NCBI GenBank assembly: GCA_013350335.1
Contig: CM023540.1
Span: forward strand, 61,027,195-61,091,194
Reading direction: 5' to 3'
Source of the DNA: Chimonanthus salicifolius
Lineage: Eukaryota; Streptophyta; Magnoliopsida; Laurales; Calycanthaceae
Length of the DNA: 64,000 bases
Of this stretch, positions 46,096 through 58,448 are shown piece after piece. Within the stretch, counting starts at the first letter, position 1. Each line of letters opens with the position of its first letter. The position numbers and the translations under genes were made by a program. Under the pieces are notes generated by a model. That model saw only the letters and a list, made by a program, of their open reading frames with translations. It had not been told where the DNA came from and did not search any database.

Positions 46096-47156
46096 TGTAA
46101 GGGCCCGGAATTTTTAAAATTAATATAAATGGGAATATTATTTATTTTAAGGATGAAAATTGGAAAATTGGTGGAGTAAATGGTAAATGGGCCAAAATTT
46201 GGATAAAGGCCCAAGTGTGGCCCAATAGACTATGGTTTGGATTTAAATTTATTTAAATGGGTCAAGAATGGTCAAATTGGGTCAAATACCCATTTGGGAC
46301 CCAATGGGTCAAGATGGTTATGCTCTAAGGTAAATGGGCTAGATGGAAATGTAATTGGGCCATAGGCCCAATGGTAATCCACTTAGAGTGAATTCAATGA
46401 TTTTAAATCACCTAAGTTATTTGGAATTAAACAATGGTGATGTGGCCAAGTGGGACCCACCTCCACCTCATCAAGTGAGGTGGCGTGTGGGCCAAGGTTT
46501 GGTGGGGCCGGCCACCATGGTTGATTTGGTCAACCATGGGTGGAGTAATGGACTTAGGCTAAGTACCAATGGATTAACCTAAGTTAATTATCTAATTAAT
46601 TAAATAATTAAATTATTTAAAATGGTAGTTAAGAGTGGTCAAAGTGGGGCCATGAGGTGAAGACTCACCTCATCTCAAACTCAAGTGAAACACGTTGGCT
46701 TGGTGGTGGTTTAGATAACCACCACCATAAAGCATTTTAAATATCTAAGAAAATATCTTAAGGTTGGTGGGTGTCATTAATGTAAAGTAAAAAAATGGAG
46801 ATGAGCTTTGTTGGTGTCTTATTCTCATTTTTTTTTGTTAACTCCATCCCTCCCACTCCTCCATTGCCGTCCCATGCTCCAAGTGAAGGAGAGGAAGAGA
46901 GTGAAGGAGAAGAGAAGAGAAGGAGAGAAGAAAAAAGTGGAAATTTAGGCAAAATCACTCTAAGATCAAGGTTATTCCCTCCCCTCTCATCATCTCTCCC
47001 TTTCCCTCTCTCAATTTAAGCTCTACTTTGGCCAATTCTAGGGTTGGGGATTGCCACCATTAATCAAGAACCTTGACCTATCAAAGATCAAGAGGAAGGA
47101 GAGAGGAGGCTACGGAGACCGACGGGAGTGACGGAAATCGGAGGAGACGGCGGATT

Positions 47157-49467
47157 GTAAGTGTTTCTTAAACAAGAAATTTTGGAATTTTAGGGTTTAA
47201 GAATTGGAATTTATTTTTGTGAAATAAATGGTGGATAGATAATTTTATGCTATGGAATTTAGATCCATCAAATGGAATGGTGGAAGATGGAGAAAACCCT
47301 AAATGGGTAAATTAGGGTTAGGGTAAGAAAATAAATAAATGGATTATGTGCATTGGGCAATTTATGAAATTAAGAATGGAAATTAGGTTATTGGAAGGAA
47401 ATCATGGGCCATAAGGTTCGGCCATGCTATGGTGAGTGATTTGGTGGTTAGTTTAATTGGTTAGGGTTTTATGGATGGAAAACAATGAGGGTTTTGATTA
47501 ATGAATTTATGGTTTTAATGAATGCATGGGAGTAAGGTTTTAAAATGAGTTTGTGATAAAAATGCAATGGAGTCTTATGGTTTTGAAATGCATGGAGGGA
47601 ATGAGCCTTGAACCATGGGTTCGGCCATGGTAAATGGCCGAACCCTATGGTGATGAAATGATGATTAAATGGTGGATTTAAAGGATAATGTGTTGATGAA
47701 TTTAGGGTTTTTAAATGAACAAGTGTAATGATCCAAATGGGGTTAAGAATATGGTTTAGATGCATGATTTAAAACCTCTCATGGGAAGAGTTGATGAATT
47801 AGGTATTTTGAACCCATGACCCATTTTGTAAGTCATTGTATGAGCTAAGGTTTGGTCCATGTTTGTGTTTAGATGAAGGAAAATTTTATTAATTTAGATG
47901 GCTGATTTTGTTTCATGTTGGGTCATGGTTAATGAATCCTTAGTGGATCTAAGTTATGGATGAATTTTAGACTTAAAATATACATGAATGGGTGAATGAT
48001 TAAACATGGAAGGGAGAGTGGCAAAATGGTAATTATTAGCCACATTGAAGAACCATGGGTTCGGCCATAGTACATGGCCGAACCCCATGTATATTAGACA
48101 TGAGCTTGGGTGCATTAGGATGACCTAATGAATGATTTAAATTGAATGGTGAATGGTGTTTGTGGTCCCCAAATGAAATGAATGAATAATGCACTCATAT
48201 TAGTTAAATGCATGAGGTAAATCCCATGAAAAGATTTGATGAATTTGATGTTTTTGGACCCAAGAAAAAAATGGAGAAAGGAACATCATGGGTTCGGCCA
48301 TGGTGTATGGCCGAACCCATGCCCCAAATTGTAAATCAATTTGGGTTTAAAGTCAATGGGTATATACGTGATTAAGTATGGGGTTTGAATGGGTTTAAAT
48401 GAGTAATGGTTAGATTAATTACATGACAAATTTTAATGTTTTGGTAAGTCAATAATGGACCTAAGTTAAGGACCTAAGTTGTGGATTAAATTTTGGGCTT
48501 AAGTAGGCATGAATTAATGAAAAATTGTTTATGTGAAGGGTAGTGGCAAAAATGGTAAATATGGGCTAAAATGAAGAAACCCACTAAGTTATGATTTATG
48601 GGCTTGGAAATGATTAAAACTTGGATTGATTTGGTAATTTAATAAGGTACCGGATAGCGCGAGCGGTACGCGAGTCGGAAGCCGGATTGTCGGACGAAAA
48701 CGAAATAAAGACGCGAGTCGGTATTCGGTAGGATTCCTACATTTTTGTAAGCCATGGATTGGGTGATGTTTTCTTTAATTTATTTTGGAAAGTATGTGGT
48801 TGTCTTTAAGATGAGTTTTGGATTATGGATCTTGTAATGTTTTCTTTTAAATTATTTTGGAAATTATGTGAATGCTTATGATGGGTTTTGGATTAAATAT
48901 TGTGGGATGGTTTCCCTTTGATTTAGTTGGTAATCTTGTAATTGTTTTAAGATGGGTTTTATTACTATTGAATTTCATATATTACATGGCATATGGCATT
49001 TACATCTCATGTATGGCATGGGAGGCATATGACAGGGGAAGGATGAAACGAAACCGGAGTCCATGCTCCGTCGGGGCGACCGATAAACAGCATGGGGACA
49101 TTTCACATATGTATTATTATACTTTGATGCTTGATGAGGCTTTGCCATCAAGGGGGGGGGACTCTTGTAATTATGATACCTTGATGATGGTTCTTCCATC
49201 AAGAGGGAGGATTTGTGATTGTTTGTATCTTGACGAGGTTTTTCCGTCAAGAGGGATATGACAGTATATGGCAGGAATGATGGGTGGGATTCATAACATT
49301 GACACCCATGGCATATCATTTACTTATATTTCAGTATATGGTGGTTTATAGTTTTCACTGTGTTATTATCTGTATGTGGTTATTACTAACCCATGTGCTA
49401 GCCCTACTCGGAATCCTACTGGGCGCGTTGTTCTAACGCCCTACTTCTACCCTAGCCGACGATGCAG
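47157..49467 (+). promoter_or_regulatory. Possible LTR intron in the E-like LTR
   Basis: GGATT|GTAAGTGTTT after GGAGGAGACGGCG, and CGATGCAG|GAGATGG. The donor is near consensus and is also present in both E LTRs (14609, 22253 on the minus strand). Confidence 0.4.
49130..49251 (+). other. Three hairpins with a compensatory base change
   Basis: 49130-49152, 49180-49203 and 49229-49251 are stem-loops with arms CTTGATG/CATCAAG, CTTGATG/CATCAAG and CTTGACG/CGTCAAG. The third changes both partners of one pair (T to C on the left; A to G on the right), keeping the stem. The same arms occur in C (38215), D and A' (60316-60339). Confidence 0.75.
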
Positions 49468-49941
49468 GAGATGGCGGCACGGAAGGACAGGACGGGAGTC
49501 AAGCTCAGGAGCTTGGGAAGGCGGATTCATTATGTTGTTTAAGTTATGTTGGAAAAATGTAATTTGAGTAGCTTAGCTTGTCGGAATGTAATAAATTAGA
49601 TTACTGGCTATGTTTTGGGATTTTATTATGGACATTATGGTTTTGAGGTATTATAGAAATTTAAATGAATGTTATCTTCCTTGCTATCTCAAATCTGTAG
49701 GATAGTCTTTGTTGTTAATTCCGCACTGAGAAGTAATATTCCTTGAGCTTACATCTACGCGTGAACCGTACTCGTGGACTTGGCTCCACGCACGCGTAGG
49801 GTTGGCCAGTTAAGGGCTGGGCTTTAGAAGCTCGGACTTAACTCGCGTCGTGACGTCCGCGCCCTTTGTCACTTTTATTTTAAAAAAAAAAGAAAAAAAA
49901 AATGTACTCTGATTTTACGGTGAAATGGGGCGGGCGTTACA

Positions 49942-50248
49942 CATCGTACCCCTATCTAGCAATCCCGGACAAGGCCAATCATAACAACAGTTTACATAGC
50001 TTTTTCCAAGCTAGTTTTCAAGCCCCAAGTCATGTCCGGACAACTCATAACTTGGCCTGCTGCCCTATATACTCGCTCCCATGCCATGCATGAGATTATG
50101 GATGCACTATTGTCATTTTATATCAAAATACATATTTAATTGAAAAACAATTCATAAAACATATTCCATTCATTTAACCAAAATGATTCATCATGTTTGT
50201 AAATCAAACCAAGAACACATACATATATAGATCCCTCTGCATTTCAAT
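49942..50248 (-). repeat. Reversed family F LTR, left part
   Basis: Reverse complement of about 41500-41695 (GATAGGGGTACGATG, GGATTGCTAG, TTGTCCGGACATGACTTGGGGC, CATGGCATGGGAGCGAG). It starts abruptly at the E-like LTR end and is cut by the solo LTR after TCAAT (50244-50248). Confidence 0.78.
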
Positions 50249-53200
50249 TGTAACACCCCGCCCTCTCCGAGAAATCAGAGTCTAATTTTTTTTTTTAAAA
50301 TAATAATAAAACATCGAAAGAGAGCAAGCGGCGTTACGACGTGAGCTAAGTCTGGACTACCCAAAGTCCGACCCTTAACTGGCCACCCATGTGTACATGG
50401 ACTAAACCATGATAACAAAATCACACATGGAACTAAACAATAACTTGCGGAATAAACTAGACTAACTGCGGAAATAGAATGAATAGATAGCAAGTAACAG
50501 TCTCAACTAGTACTTAACATAAAACAACCATCCACAATTAATAACCTAATCAAACCATAGCAAAGTATTAACTTATTACATGACCATCAAATATAACTCA
50601 AACGACAATAAATAAAAAGTCATGTTCATCAATCAAGCGATTAGGCTTGGCTCCCCTCCTTATCATCAACCTTCTCTTTCCCTTTCCTTGTACTTGCATT
50701 CTCTTCTAAGGATAGAATTAGGGCGTTAGATCAACGTGCCCAGTAGGTTCCCGAATCAGGGCTACTACATGGTTAGCTTGTAAAACATGCATATATCAAA
50801 TATATGATTATCAAAAGCAGGTAAAACAATGCTATGAAATATGCACATGTAATGAGTCCCTCCCAACATGCATAATCATAGCCATCACTTGACGTGACTC
50901 GCACTGTCAAGGTAAATCACAATAACATTTCTCCTGGCGGGACCTGCATCATCCAAGGAGACCAATGTATTTCTCAGTATCATAACATTTCTCCTCGCAG
51001 GACCTGCATCGCCTAAGGAGACCAATGTCTTATCATCATCATAATTCTACTCATGGCGGGACATGCATCGCCTAAGGAGGTTTAGAGTTGTATCACAGCA
51101 TATCACCGGAGAGTGGGCTCCGGGTTCCACAATCTTCATCCCATGCCATGTATGAGATGTCAATGCATCATATGTCATTTGTAAACACATGATTTATCAT
51201 TCGAAACCACATTTCAAACATAAATCAATTACAACATATCTCATAAAAACATGATAAAACCAAATCATAATTGTGGTTACAATTAGGTAGGAAACCTACT
51301 CAAGACTCTCTTCAGTATTTGATTTTTCTTAATCGTCTGCCGTTCACGACTCGTATGCCGTATACGCAAGTCTGGATACCCTATTTAAATAGCAGCAAAC
51401 CAAACATTTATCATGTAATTCCAACTTGTCAATATCCCAAAAATGTACTATGTGGGATTCGGCCATGCCCATGGCCGAACCTCACCTATTTATCCTTTTG
51501 ATCTCTTATTCGTTTAGTCCCTATTAAACATCAAATTGTACAAAAATACCTTGGTAGGGTTCGGCCATATAGCATGGCCGAACCATACCCCTTTGATTTG
51601 GGTCCATACAACCATACCTATGATCATTCCACCTTTGATCATTTCACCCATATTTACCATTATGCCATTGGTTCCAATACTCAATTATATCCCATTTTAA
51701 CCTTTAAAACTACCGATCAATTCCATGATCTTTACATCGAAACCTTTTAATTCAATAAGAACATCCCACATAAAATAATCCATATGAAGTGGTCCATGGG
51801 GTTCGGCCCTATAAATGGCCGAACCCAATGACTCCTTTGGTCCAATAACTTTAACCTAGGTATTTAACTTAGGCTACACCCTTTTTCCAAGGTTATTACA
51901 TGGTTCAGCCATCCATAGGCTGAGCCAAATCAGTAACCATAAACCCAAGTAAAACCCATAAACTTAGTCCATTTATCCCAAAAACAGCCCATGGGGTTCG
52001 GCCATACCCATAGCCAAACCCTATGGTTCACTTGGTCCAATATTCACCATGATTACACATGGTTTTAACATGCTAATTTAACCATGAACCATACATGGTT
52101 CAGCCCTATATTGACCAACCAAAAATAGTAAACATATCCTCATTTAATTCCCATAAAACACCATACTCTTATATGGTTTTTATCACACAAAATCATCAAA
52201 TACTTTCATGGGGTTCGGCCATCCAAGGTGGCCGAACCCTATGTCCATGTCTTGGTCCTTATGAACATGTTTTAGGTCTCATTTAGACAAGTAATGATCA
52301 GTATAACATTACTGCATTTTTGCCTCTCAAAACCATCCAAATAAGTTCATCACTTTGTCCAAATGACCATAACACTTCATGGGATTCAGCCATCCAAGAT
52401 GGCCGATCCCAATGGTCCATTTCATCAATTTAAATCCATGATTTAGACCCATGATACCTTCAGTCCTTGATGACATTCAAATCCATGTTTTAAATCTCTT
52501 TAAAACATACATTTTAATTACAATAAGAACATACAAAACAGTCCCACAAGTTGCATGGTTTTTATGTTTCAAAGACATCAAAACCAACCAATTATTTACA
52601 TGGGGTTCGGCCCTCCATGGTGGCCGAACCCAATGATCACTTTTTCCATCTTAAAACCTCTATTACTCAAGGTTAAAACCTTGGTGCATTCGGCCATAAC
52701 CATGGCCCAATACATACCCTTTTCTTACAACTTGTTTAACTTGAACACTTAAGAAAATCTTACCAACTTTCCTTTGCCTATGATCCTTGCCTTCTCCCTT
52801 CTTGTTTCTTCCTTTCTTCCTTAATCCTTTCCTGGCTTATGCTTGATTAATTGGTACCAACACCTCTGCTGTTCAGCCAAGAAAAACGAATTTGGAGAGA
52901 AGGAGAGAGAGATGGGAATTCTTTGGATTTTCAAAGTGAAAATCGGCTAAGAATGGTAATCTTTCCCTTTTGTACATCAGCCCCATCTACCATTCCCTTT
53001 CCCTCATTAAACTTTGCTAAAAACGATGGGATGTTGGGTGTCATCCAAGACACCCCTTCACCCAAACGTTGCATCTCTTCATAATTGACACATGCATCTC
53101 ATGAGATGCATGGTGCCGCCCAACCTTGGTGTCCCTTGGCTTTGCCAAGGCACCTCTTCACTCTCAACGGCTGGGATTTGTTCTCCCAAGTGTTGTGTGA

Positions 53201-53832
53201 GATTAAGACACCTTTCCATATCCTCTTGACTCACTTGATTCATGGTATTTTTATTCCAACTCAACTCATCCAACTCCTCACATTTAATGCACCAAGTTTG
53301 GGTCAACTCTTTTCTTAAATCAAACTCACTCCAAATCAATCTAACTCAAGCTGAACTAAGTCACACTTGAGCTCATCTGAGGGTCCACACGGTCATCCTT
53401 GGTCAACCTAGTGAACCCGACCCATTGGGTCCCCAATCAGCCCTTTGACCCGTTTCGACAACATGACCCATTAATGGGCTGATTTTACCACTTTTAAATG
53501 GTTTTCACTTATGCATCAAGCCTACCCATTTTTGCTATACTTGATTTCCAATCAATTCAGCTTGACCCCATTTAATTTGAGCTTACGCAATGGTCAAATC
53601 AACCATTATGACCCATTGGGTCCAAATGGGCCCTTTGACCCATTTAGCCATTTTCAACCCAATTGATGTACATTACCCATCCAATCAAACTTGCATTTAT
53701 AATGTGCTCATATGATCTTAATTTGAGCAATGGGCCCCACCATTTCCTTATTTGACATCACAAAATAATTAATTCAACAAACTAGGGGCATTTTCGTAAT
53801 TATCCACTTCATTGAGATATTGGGGTGTTACA
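50249..53832 (-). repeat. Solo LTR of B/A type, reverse orientation
   Basis: 3584 bp, minus strand TGTAACACCCC (53832) to GGCGGGGTGTTACA (50249), with no interior, flanked by TCAAT (50244-50248, 53833-53837). It holds at least eight GGTTCGGCC palindromes (51456-52690), four TCCT-TAGGCG...CCGCC-AGGA units (50930-51080), a GTAGG...CCTAC hairpin near 51287 and a donor-like GGTAAGATTTTC (52762). A perfect duplication without interior indicates LTR-LTR recombination. Confidence 0.92.
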
Positions 53833-53837
53833 TCAAT

Positions 53838-54190
53838 AAGGTAGGAATCCTACCAAATTCCAGTTTACTGTCCTTGTTGTTTTGTGAAGATACCGTTCAC
53901 CGATCACATCAAAATCAAACTGCAAACACTTTGCGAATCTCCTTTTCCTTATTACATTTAGCACATAAATAAATCAATTTGATGATCCAATTGATTTCCA
54001 TCATCCCTTACATCATCCTATGTTCATTTCCATTTACGCATCGTACTTCTTAAACCGGTTAAGACCCTCAATGGGGTTCGGCCATACATCATGGCTGAAA
54101 TGTGTTCATGTCCACAAAAACCCATCAATGGGGTTCGGCCATACAACATGGCCAAACCTCATTCTTTGGTTTTTGGCCCCTTTTTTTTAT
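53838..54190 (-). repeat. Reversed family F LTR, right part
   Basis: Continues after the TCAAT duplication with GGTAGGAATCCTACC, a CpG-containing block and two palindromes (about 54072-54100 and 54131-54158, both with one altered arm). It fades out near a run of T at 54182; no TGTAA start is seen, so the 5' end of this LTR is lost. Confidence 0.65.
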
Positions 54191-54400
54191 CCTTGTTTTA
54201 TTTTAGACAATGAGAGTCAATCATCATTTGGGATAAACTGAACGTCTGTGAAAATTATATAAAAATTTTCATTTTTAAATTCAGTCGACTGAATCAAGAA
54301 TTCAGTCGACTGAACCCAACAGATTACCGTCCGTTAGACGTCCTGCGGACCGTCGAAACCCATCCGCGGACGGTAATATCCATCCCGCAGACAGCGCAAC
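54191..54400. other. Palindromic remnant of unknown origin
   Basis: TTCAGTCGACTGAA occurs twice (54280-54293, 54301-54314). ATTACCGTCCG (54323-54333) and CGGACGGTAAT (54367-54377) form an 11-bp inverted repeat around a 33-base GC-rich loop. None of this resembles the LTR families of the window. No gene is seen. Confidence 0.7.
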
Positions 54401-57340
54401 TGTAACGCCCCGCCCTTTCCCAACCTTCCAAAAATCAGAGTCTATATATTTTTTTTTTTTATAAATAGACAAGTGGAAGAGAGTGGGGATCGTCACGACG
54501 CGAGCTAAGTCCGGACTTCCAAAGCCCAACCCTTAATTGGCCACCCATGTGTGCATGGACTAAATCATGATAGACAATACACACATGGAACTAAATAAGT
54601 CATGCAGAATAATATTAAACTAACTGCGGAACTAACTGATTGCGGAATTATACTGAGTAGATAGCAAGTACAAGTCATCCATTATAAACTACTTAAACCA
54701 AATATCCATCATCAAACTAATCACAAACCATAGCAAAGTTACTAAAACTATTACATGTCCATAAAAATGTATCCAAACAACAGTAAATAGAAACCCATTC
54801 CAACACCCAAGCTTCTATGCTTAGCTTTCCTCGTGATCCACAGCCTTTGCCTTTCCCTTTCCATTTCCTGCATCATTCTCTAAGGATAGAATTAGGGCGT
54901 TAAATCAACGCGTCCAGTAGGTTTTCCGATCAGGGCTACCACATGGTTAGTAAATAAAAACATGCATATACCATAATATTTGATCATCAAAAACATATAA
55001 AATCAATGCTATGTATGTATGTGCAAATGTAATGAGTCCCACCCATCACAAGTATACATAGCCATCACTTGACGGAAGTCTCACGTCAAGGTAATCCACA
55101 GTACTCCTCATTTCCTATGGATAGGACTCTCATCATTAAGTTATTCCTCCTGGCGGGACTCTCATCGCCTAAGGAGGCCCCACAGATGCGTCACGGGTAT
55201 ACCGACGGAGTGTGGGCTCTGGTTTCCATAATCATCACCCCATGCCATGCATGAGATGTCAATGACTATATGTCATTTGTAAATATATCTCAACATTCAA
55301 AACCCATTTGAAACATAAAACAATAACAACATAACTCACAAAAATCATGATAAAACCCAATATAACAGTGGTTACAAGTAGGTAGGAAACCTACAGAAAG
55401 TTCTCTTAATTGTCCGTTCTTTCTTAAGCGTCGCCTGTTCTCGATTCGCGCGCCGTTCAAGTCTCGTTACCTTGTTTATACAATAGATCAAAATACTAAT
55501 AATTTAATTTCCATTTAAAATTAAGTCCCACAAACCACCTTGTGGGGTTCGGCCATACCCATGGCCGAACCTCACCCACTTTAATTTGATCTATCTTTTT
55601 ATTTAATCCTCATTAAAACATCTCACACTACAAACATACCTTGGTAGGGTTCGGCCATACAACATGGCCGAACCATACCACTTTCGTTTGACCCCTCTTT
55701 TAAGTCCTTTAATCCTTCTCTATCCATATTTGCATTATTACCTGTATTTACAGTTTTGCCACTAGACTTAAACCATATTAAAACCAAGATCCATAAAAAC
55801 CACCTTAGTGGGGTTCGGCCATATTACTTGGCCGAACCTCACCAATCCAAATTGGGTCTCATTTCAATCCTTCATACTTAACTAGCCCTTAGTCTTTCAT
55901 CATCTGTATGGCTTCACAAATACTTAAGTCCGTCAAAATCATTCCTTGGGGTTCGGCCATACTATGGTTCTTTATTTCTATCCATTTACATACTACAAAT
56001 CCATTTATAATTTCCAAGTATGTTCTTATCTTTATACACCCATAAATGACCCATGGGGTTCGGCCATAAACATGGCCGACCCTATGGTTTTCTTGAGTCA
56101 ATCCTTCCATCCTTTGTGTATGGTTCATATTCAACATTTTGACCATAATCTTAATATGATTCAGCCATCCAATGGCCAACCTACAACATCAATTTCTATT
56201 CCAAATAACACACTAAAAAACTCACATACATTGGTATGGTTTTTATCTCTCCAAAAACCATACAAAATTATCAAATGCTTTCATGGGGTTCGGCCATCCA
56301 AAGTGGCCGAACCCTATGATCCAAGTTTCTATCCCTTTTTAAACCTCATCTCATAATTTAAACCATTGATAAATTCGGCCATATCATGACCAAATCATGA
56401 CATTCAAATCCATGATTTAAAACCCTTTAACTTGCATCTTATGTCTAATTAAAACATCTAGAAAATGTCCATCATATTGCATGGTTTTTAACTTACAAAA
56501 ACCATCAACATAACCAAATTATTTCATGGGGTTCAGCCATCCAAAGTGGCCGAACCCTATGGTCCATGTTTTCTATCTTTTTAAACATCATTATTCATAA
56601 TTTAAACCTTTGGTAGATTTGGCCATACCATGGCCAAACATGTTCCATTTAACCAACTTTATTAAACAAAATTCCGTGGAGTACTTACCAATTCTCTAAG
56701 CCTCTCTTCTTACCTTTGATCCTTGCTTCCTATCTTCCTTAGCCTCCCTCCTTTTGCTGATTATGTATTTGATCAATGGTGAACACACCAAAGAATGATT
56801 CGGCCAAGAGATAGGTTTTGAGAGAGAGGGGGAGAGAGATGAATTCTATGGTTTCTTTGAGGTGAAACTCGGCCAAAGGGTAGTGAACCTCCTTTGTAAA
56901 ACAGCCCCCACAATCCTCTCAATTACCCTCATTAATTCTTGATCTAACCAAGGAGTCATTTGATGCCAACCAAGGCATCCCTTGGCACTCCCAATGTTGC
57001 AGCTTTGGGTTTCCATCATGAGATGGAAACCCTCCAAAGTCCCCAAGAGATTTTATCTCATTTCATTAAACCTTATGCATGGGAAACACTCCATGCCATC
57101 AACGTGTGGGACCTATCTTTGGTGGTGTTTGAGACCAAGGCAACTCCTCACCTCTCCATTTGACTCACTTGACTTCAAGGTCCCTTTGGTTTCCAATTTA
57201 ACTCACCCAACTCATTAGCTCCACTCACCATATTTAATGCCATTCATTTAATGCACTTGAGTCAACTCCATTGCTTAATTCAAATCCAACTCACTTCAGC
57301 CCCGACTCAACCTGATTTAACTCACATTTGAGCTCACTTG
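54401..57340 (-). repeat. Reversed A/B-type LTR, cut by element A'
   Basis: Its 3' end on the minus strand is GGCGGGGCGTTACA at 54401; the sequence then follows the solo LTR at 50249 module by module: end block, CCTACTGGACGCG, TCCTTAGGCG...CGCCAGGA hairpin (near 55140), GTAGGTTTCCTACC (near 55385), about eight palindromes (55546-56555), donor-like GGTAAGTAC (56687). It stops at GAGCTCACTTG (57340), where A' begins; the 5' remainder should lie beyond the window. Confidence 0.85.
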
Positions 57341-58448
57341 TGTAACACCCCAATTTCTCAATTAATATGAATATTTACGAAAATGCTACTGGATTGGTGA
57401 ATTTAATAAATATGATTGTAAATGAGGAAATGGTGGGGCCCATTGTTCAAATTAAGATCATATGAACATATTATAAGGGCCAATTTATCATGAATGGATA
57501 ATGAACATCAAATTGGGTCAATATGGTTAATTGGGTCAAAGGATCCAATTGGGACCCAATGGGTCATAATGGACTTATTAGACCATTGGGTGAGCCCAAA
57601 TCTAATGGGGTTAAGCTGAATCGATTGGAAATTAAGTGGAGCATAAATGGGTAGGCTTGATGCACATGTGGAAACCAAATGCAAATGGCTAAAACAACCC
57701 ATAAATGGGTCATGGCGTCAAAACTAGTCAACAAGCTAAATGGGGACCCAATGGGTCAGATTGACCATGTTGACCATGGCTGACCGTGTGGACCCTTGAG
57801 TGAGCTCAATGGTGAGTCAAATTAGGGTGAGTTGGATTGGAATGAGTTGCATTTAAATTAAATGGTTGGGTTGACTCAAGTGTAATAAATGAATGGCAAT
57901 TAATGTGGTGAATTAAGCCATTGAGTTGGGGTGAGTTAAAATGGAAATCAAAGAGGTCTTATTTCCATTGAGTCAAATGGAATATGAGGAGGTACCTTGG
58001 TCTCAAACAAACCAAAACAAGTCCCACACGTTGGGGACTTGTAATGGTAGCTTCCATGCATAATGTTAAATGGAATTCAATGAGAATGAGATAAAAATCT
58101 CATGGGAATATGGAGGGGTTTCCATCTCATATGGAAACCTAAGCCTCCAACGTTGGGATGCCAATGGGTGCATTAGTTGGCAGCAAGTGTCTCATTGGTA
58201 TGAGCAAGATTTGATGAGGATTAAATGGGTGATATGGGGTTGTTTAACAAAAGCAAACAACACCATCACTTGGCCGAATTGGTCATTGCAAAACCTTAGG
58301 ATTCTCATCTCCCTCCCTCTCTCTCCAAACTCATTCTCTTGGCCGAACCAGCTAGTGATGTTTTCACCAATTGATTAAGCATATAATCAGCAAAGGAGGA
58401 GAGGCTAAGAAAGATAGGAAGGCAAGGAGCAAAGGCAAAGGAAGTTTG

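Larger units (their letters stand above)
46096..49941 (+). repeat. 3' LTR of the E-like element
   Basis: 3846 bp, TGTAAGGGCCC to GGGCGGGCGTTACA, plus-strand relative of the E LTRs. Modules: CCACCTCA hairpin, CCATGGTTGA...TCAACCATGG (about 46515-46540), GGTGGTGGTT hairpin, CT-rich exon-like part, donor-like GTAAGTGTTT (47157), palindromes near 47617, 48058 and 48290, CpG-rich block and GGTAGGATTCCTAC (about 48728), three CTTGAYG hairpins (49130-49251), acceptor-like GATGCAG (49467), end block. It directly abuts a reversed F LTR at 49942. Confidence 0.9.

Noticed and set aside
46795..47019. Short ORF with Ser/Pro-rich then Glu/Arg-rich halves
   Set aside because: A product of CT- and GA-rich tracts in the LTR; not open in the E LTRs in the same form.
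48872..49319. Opposed ORFs of 114-129 codons in the E-like LTR
   Set aside because: They overlap the hairpin block on both strands, and the E LTRs do not keep them at that length.
54280..54314. TTCAGTCGACTGAA pair as a recombinase or attachment site
   Set aside because: No recombinase or second site is seen; kept only as an unexplained palindrome.
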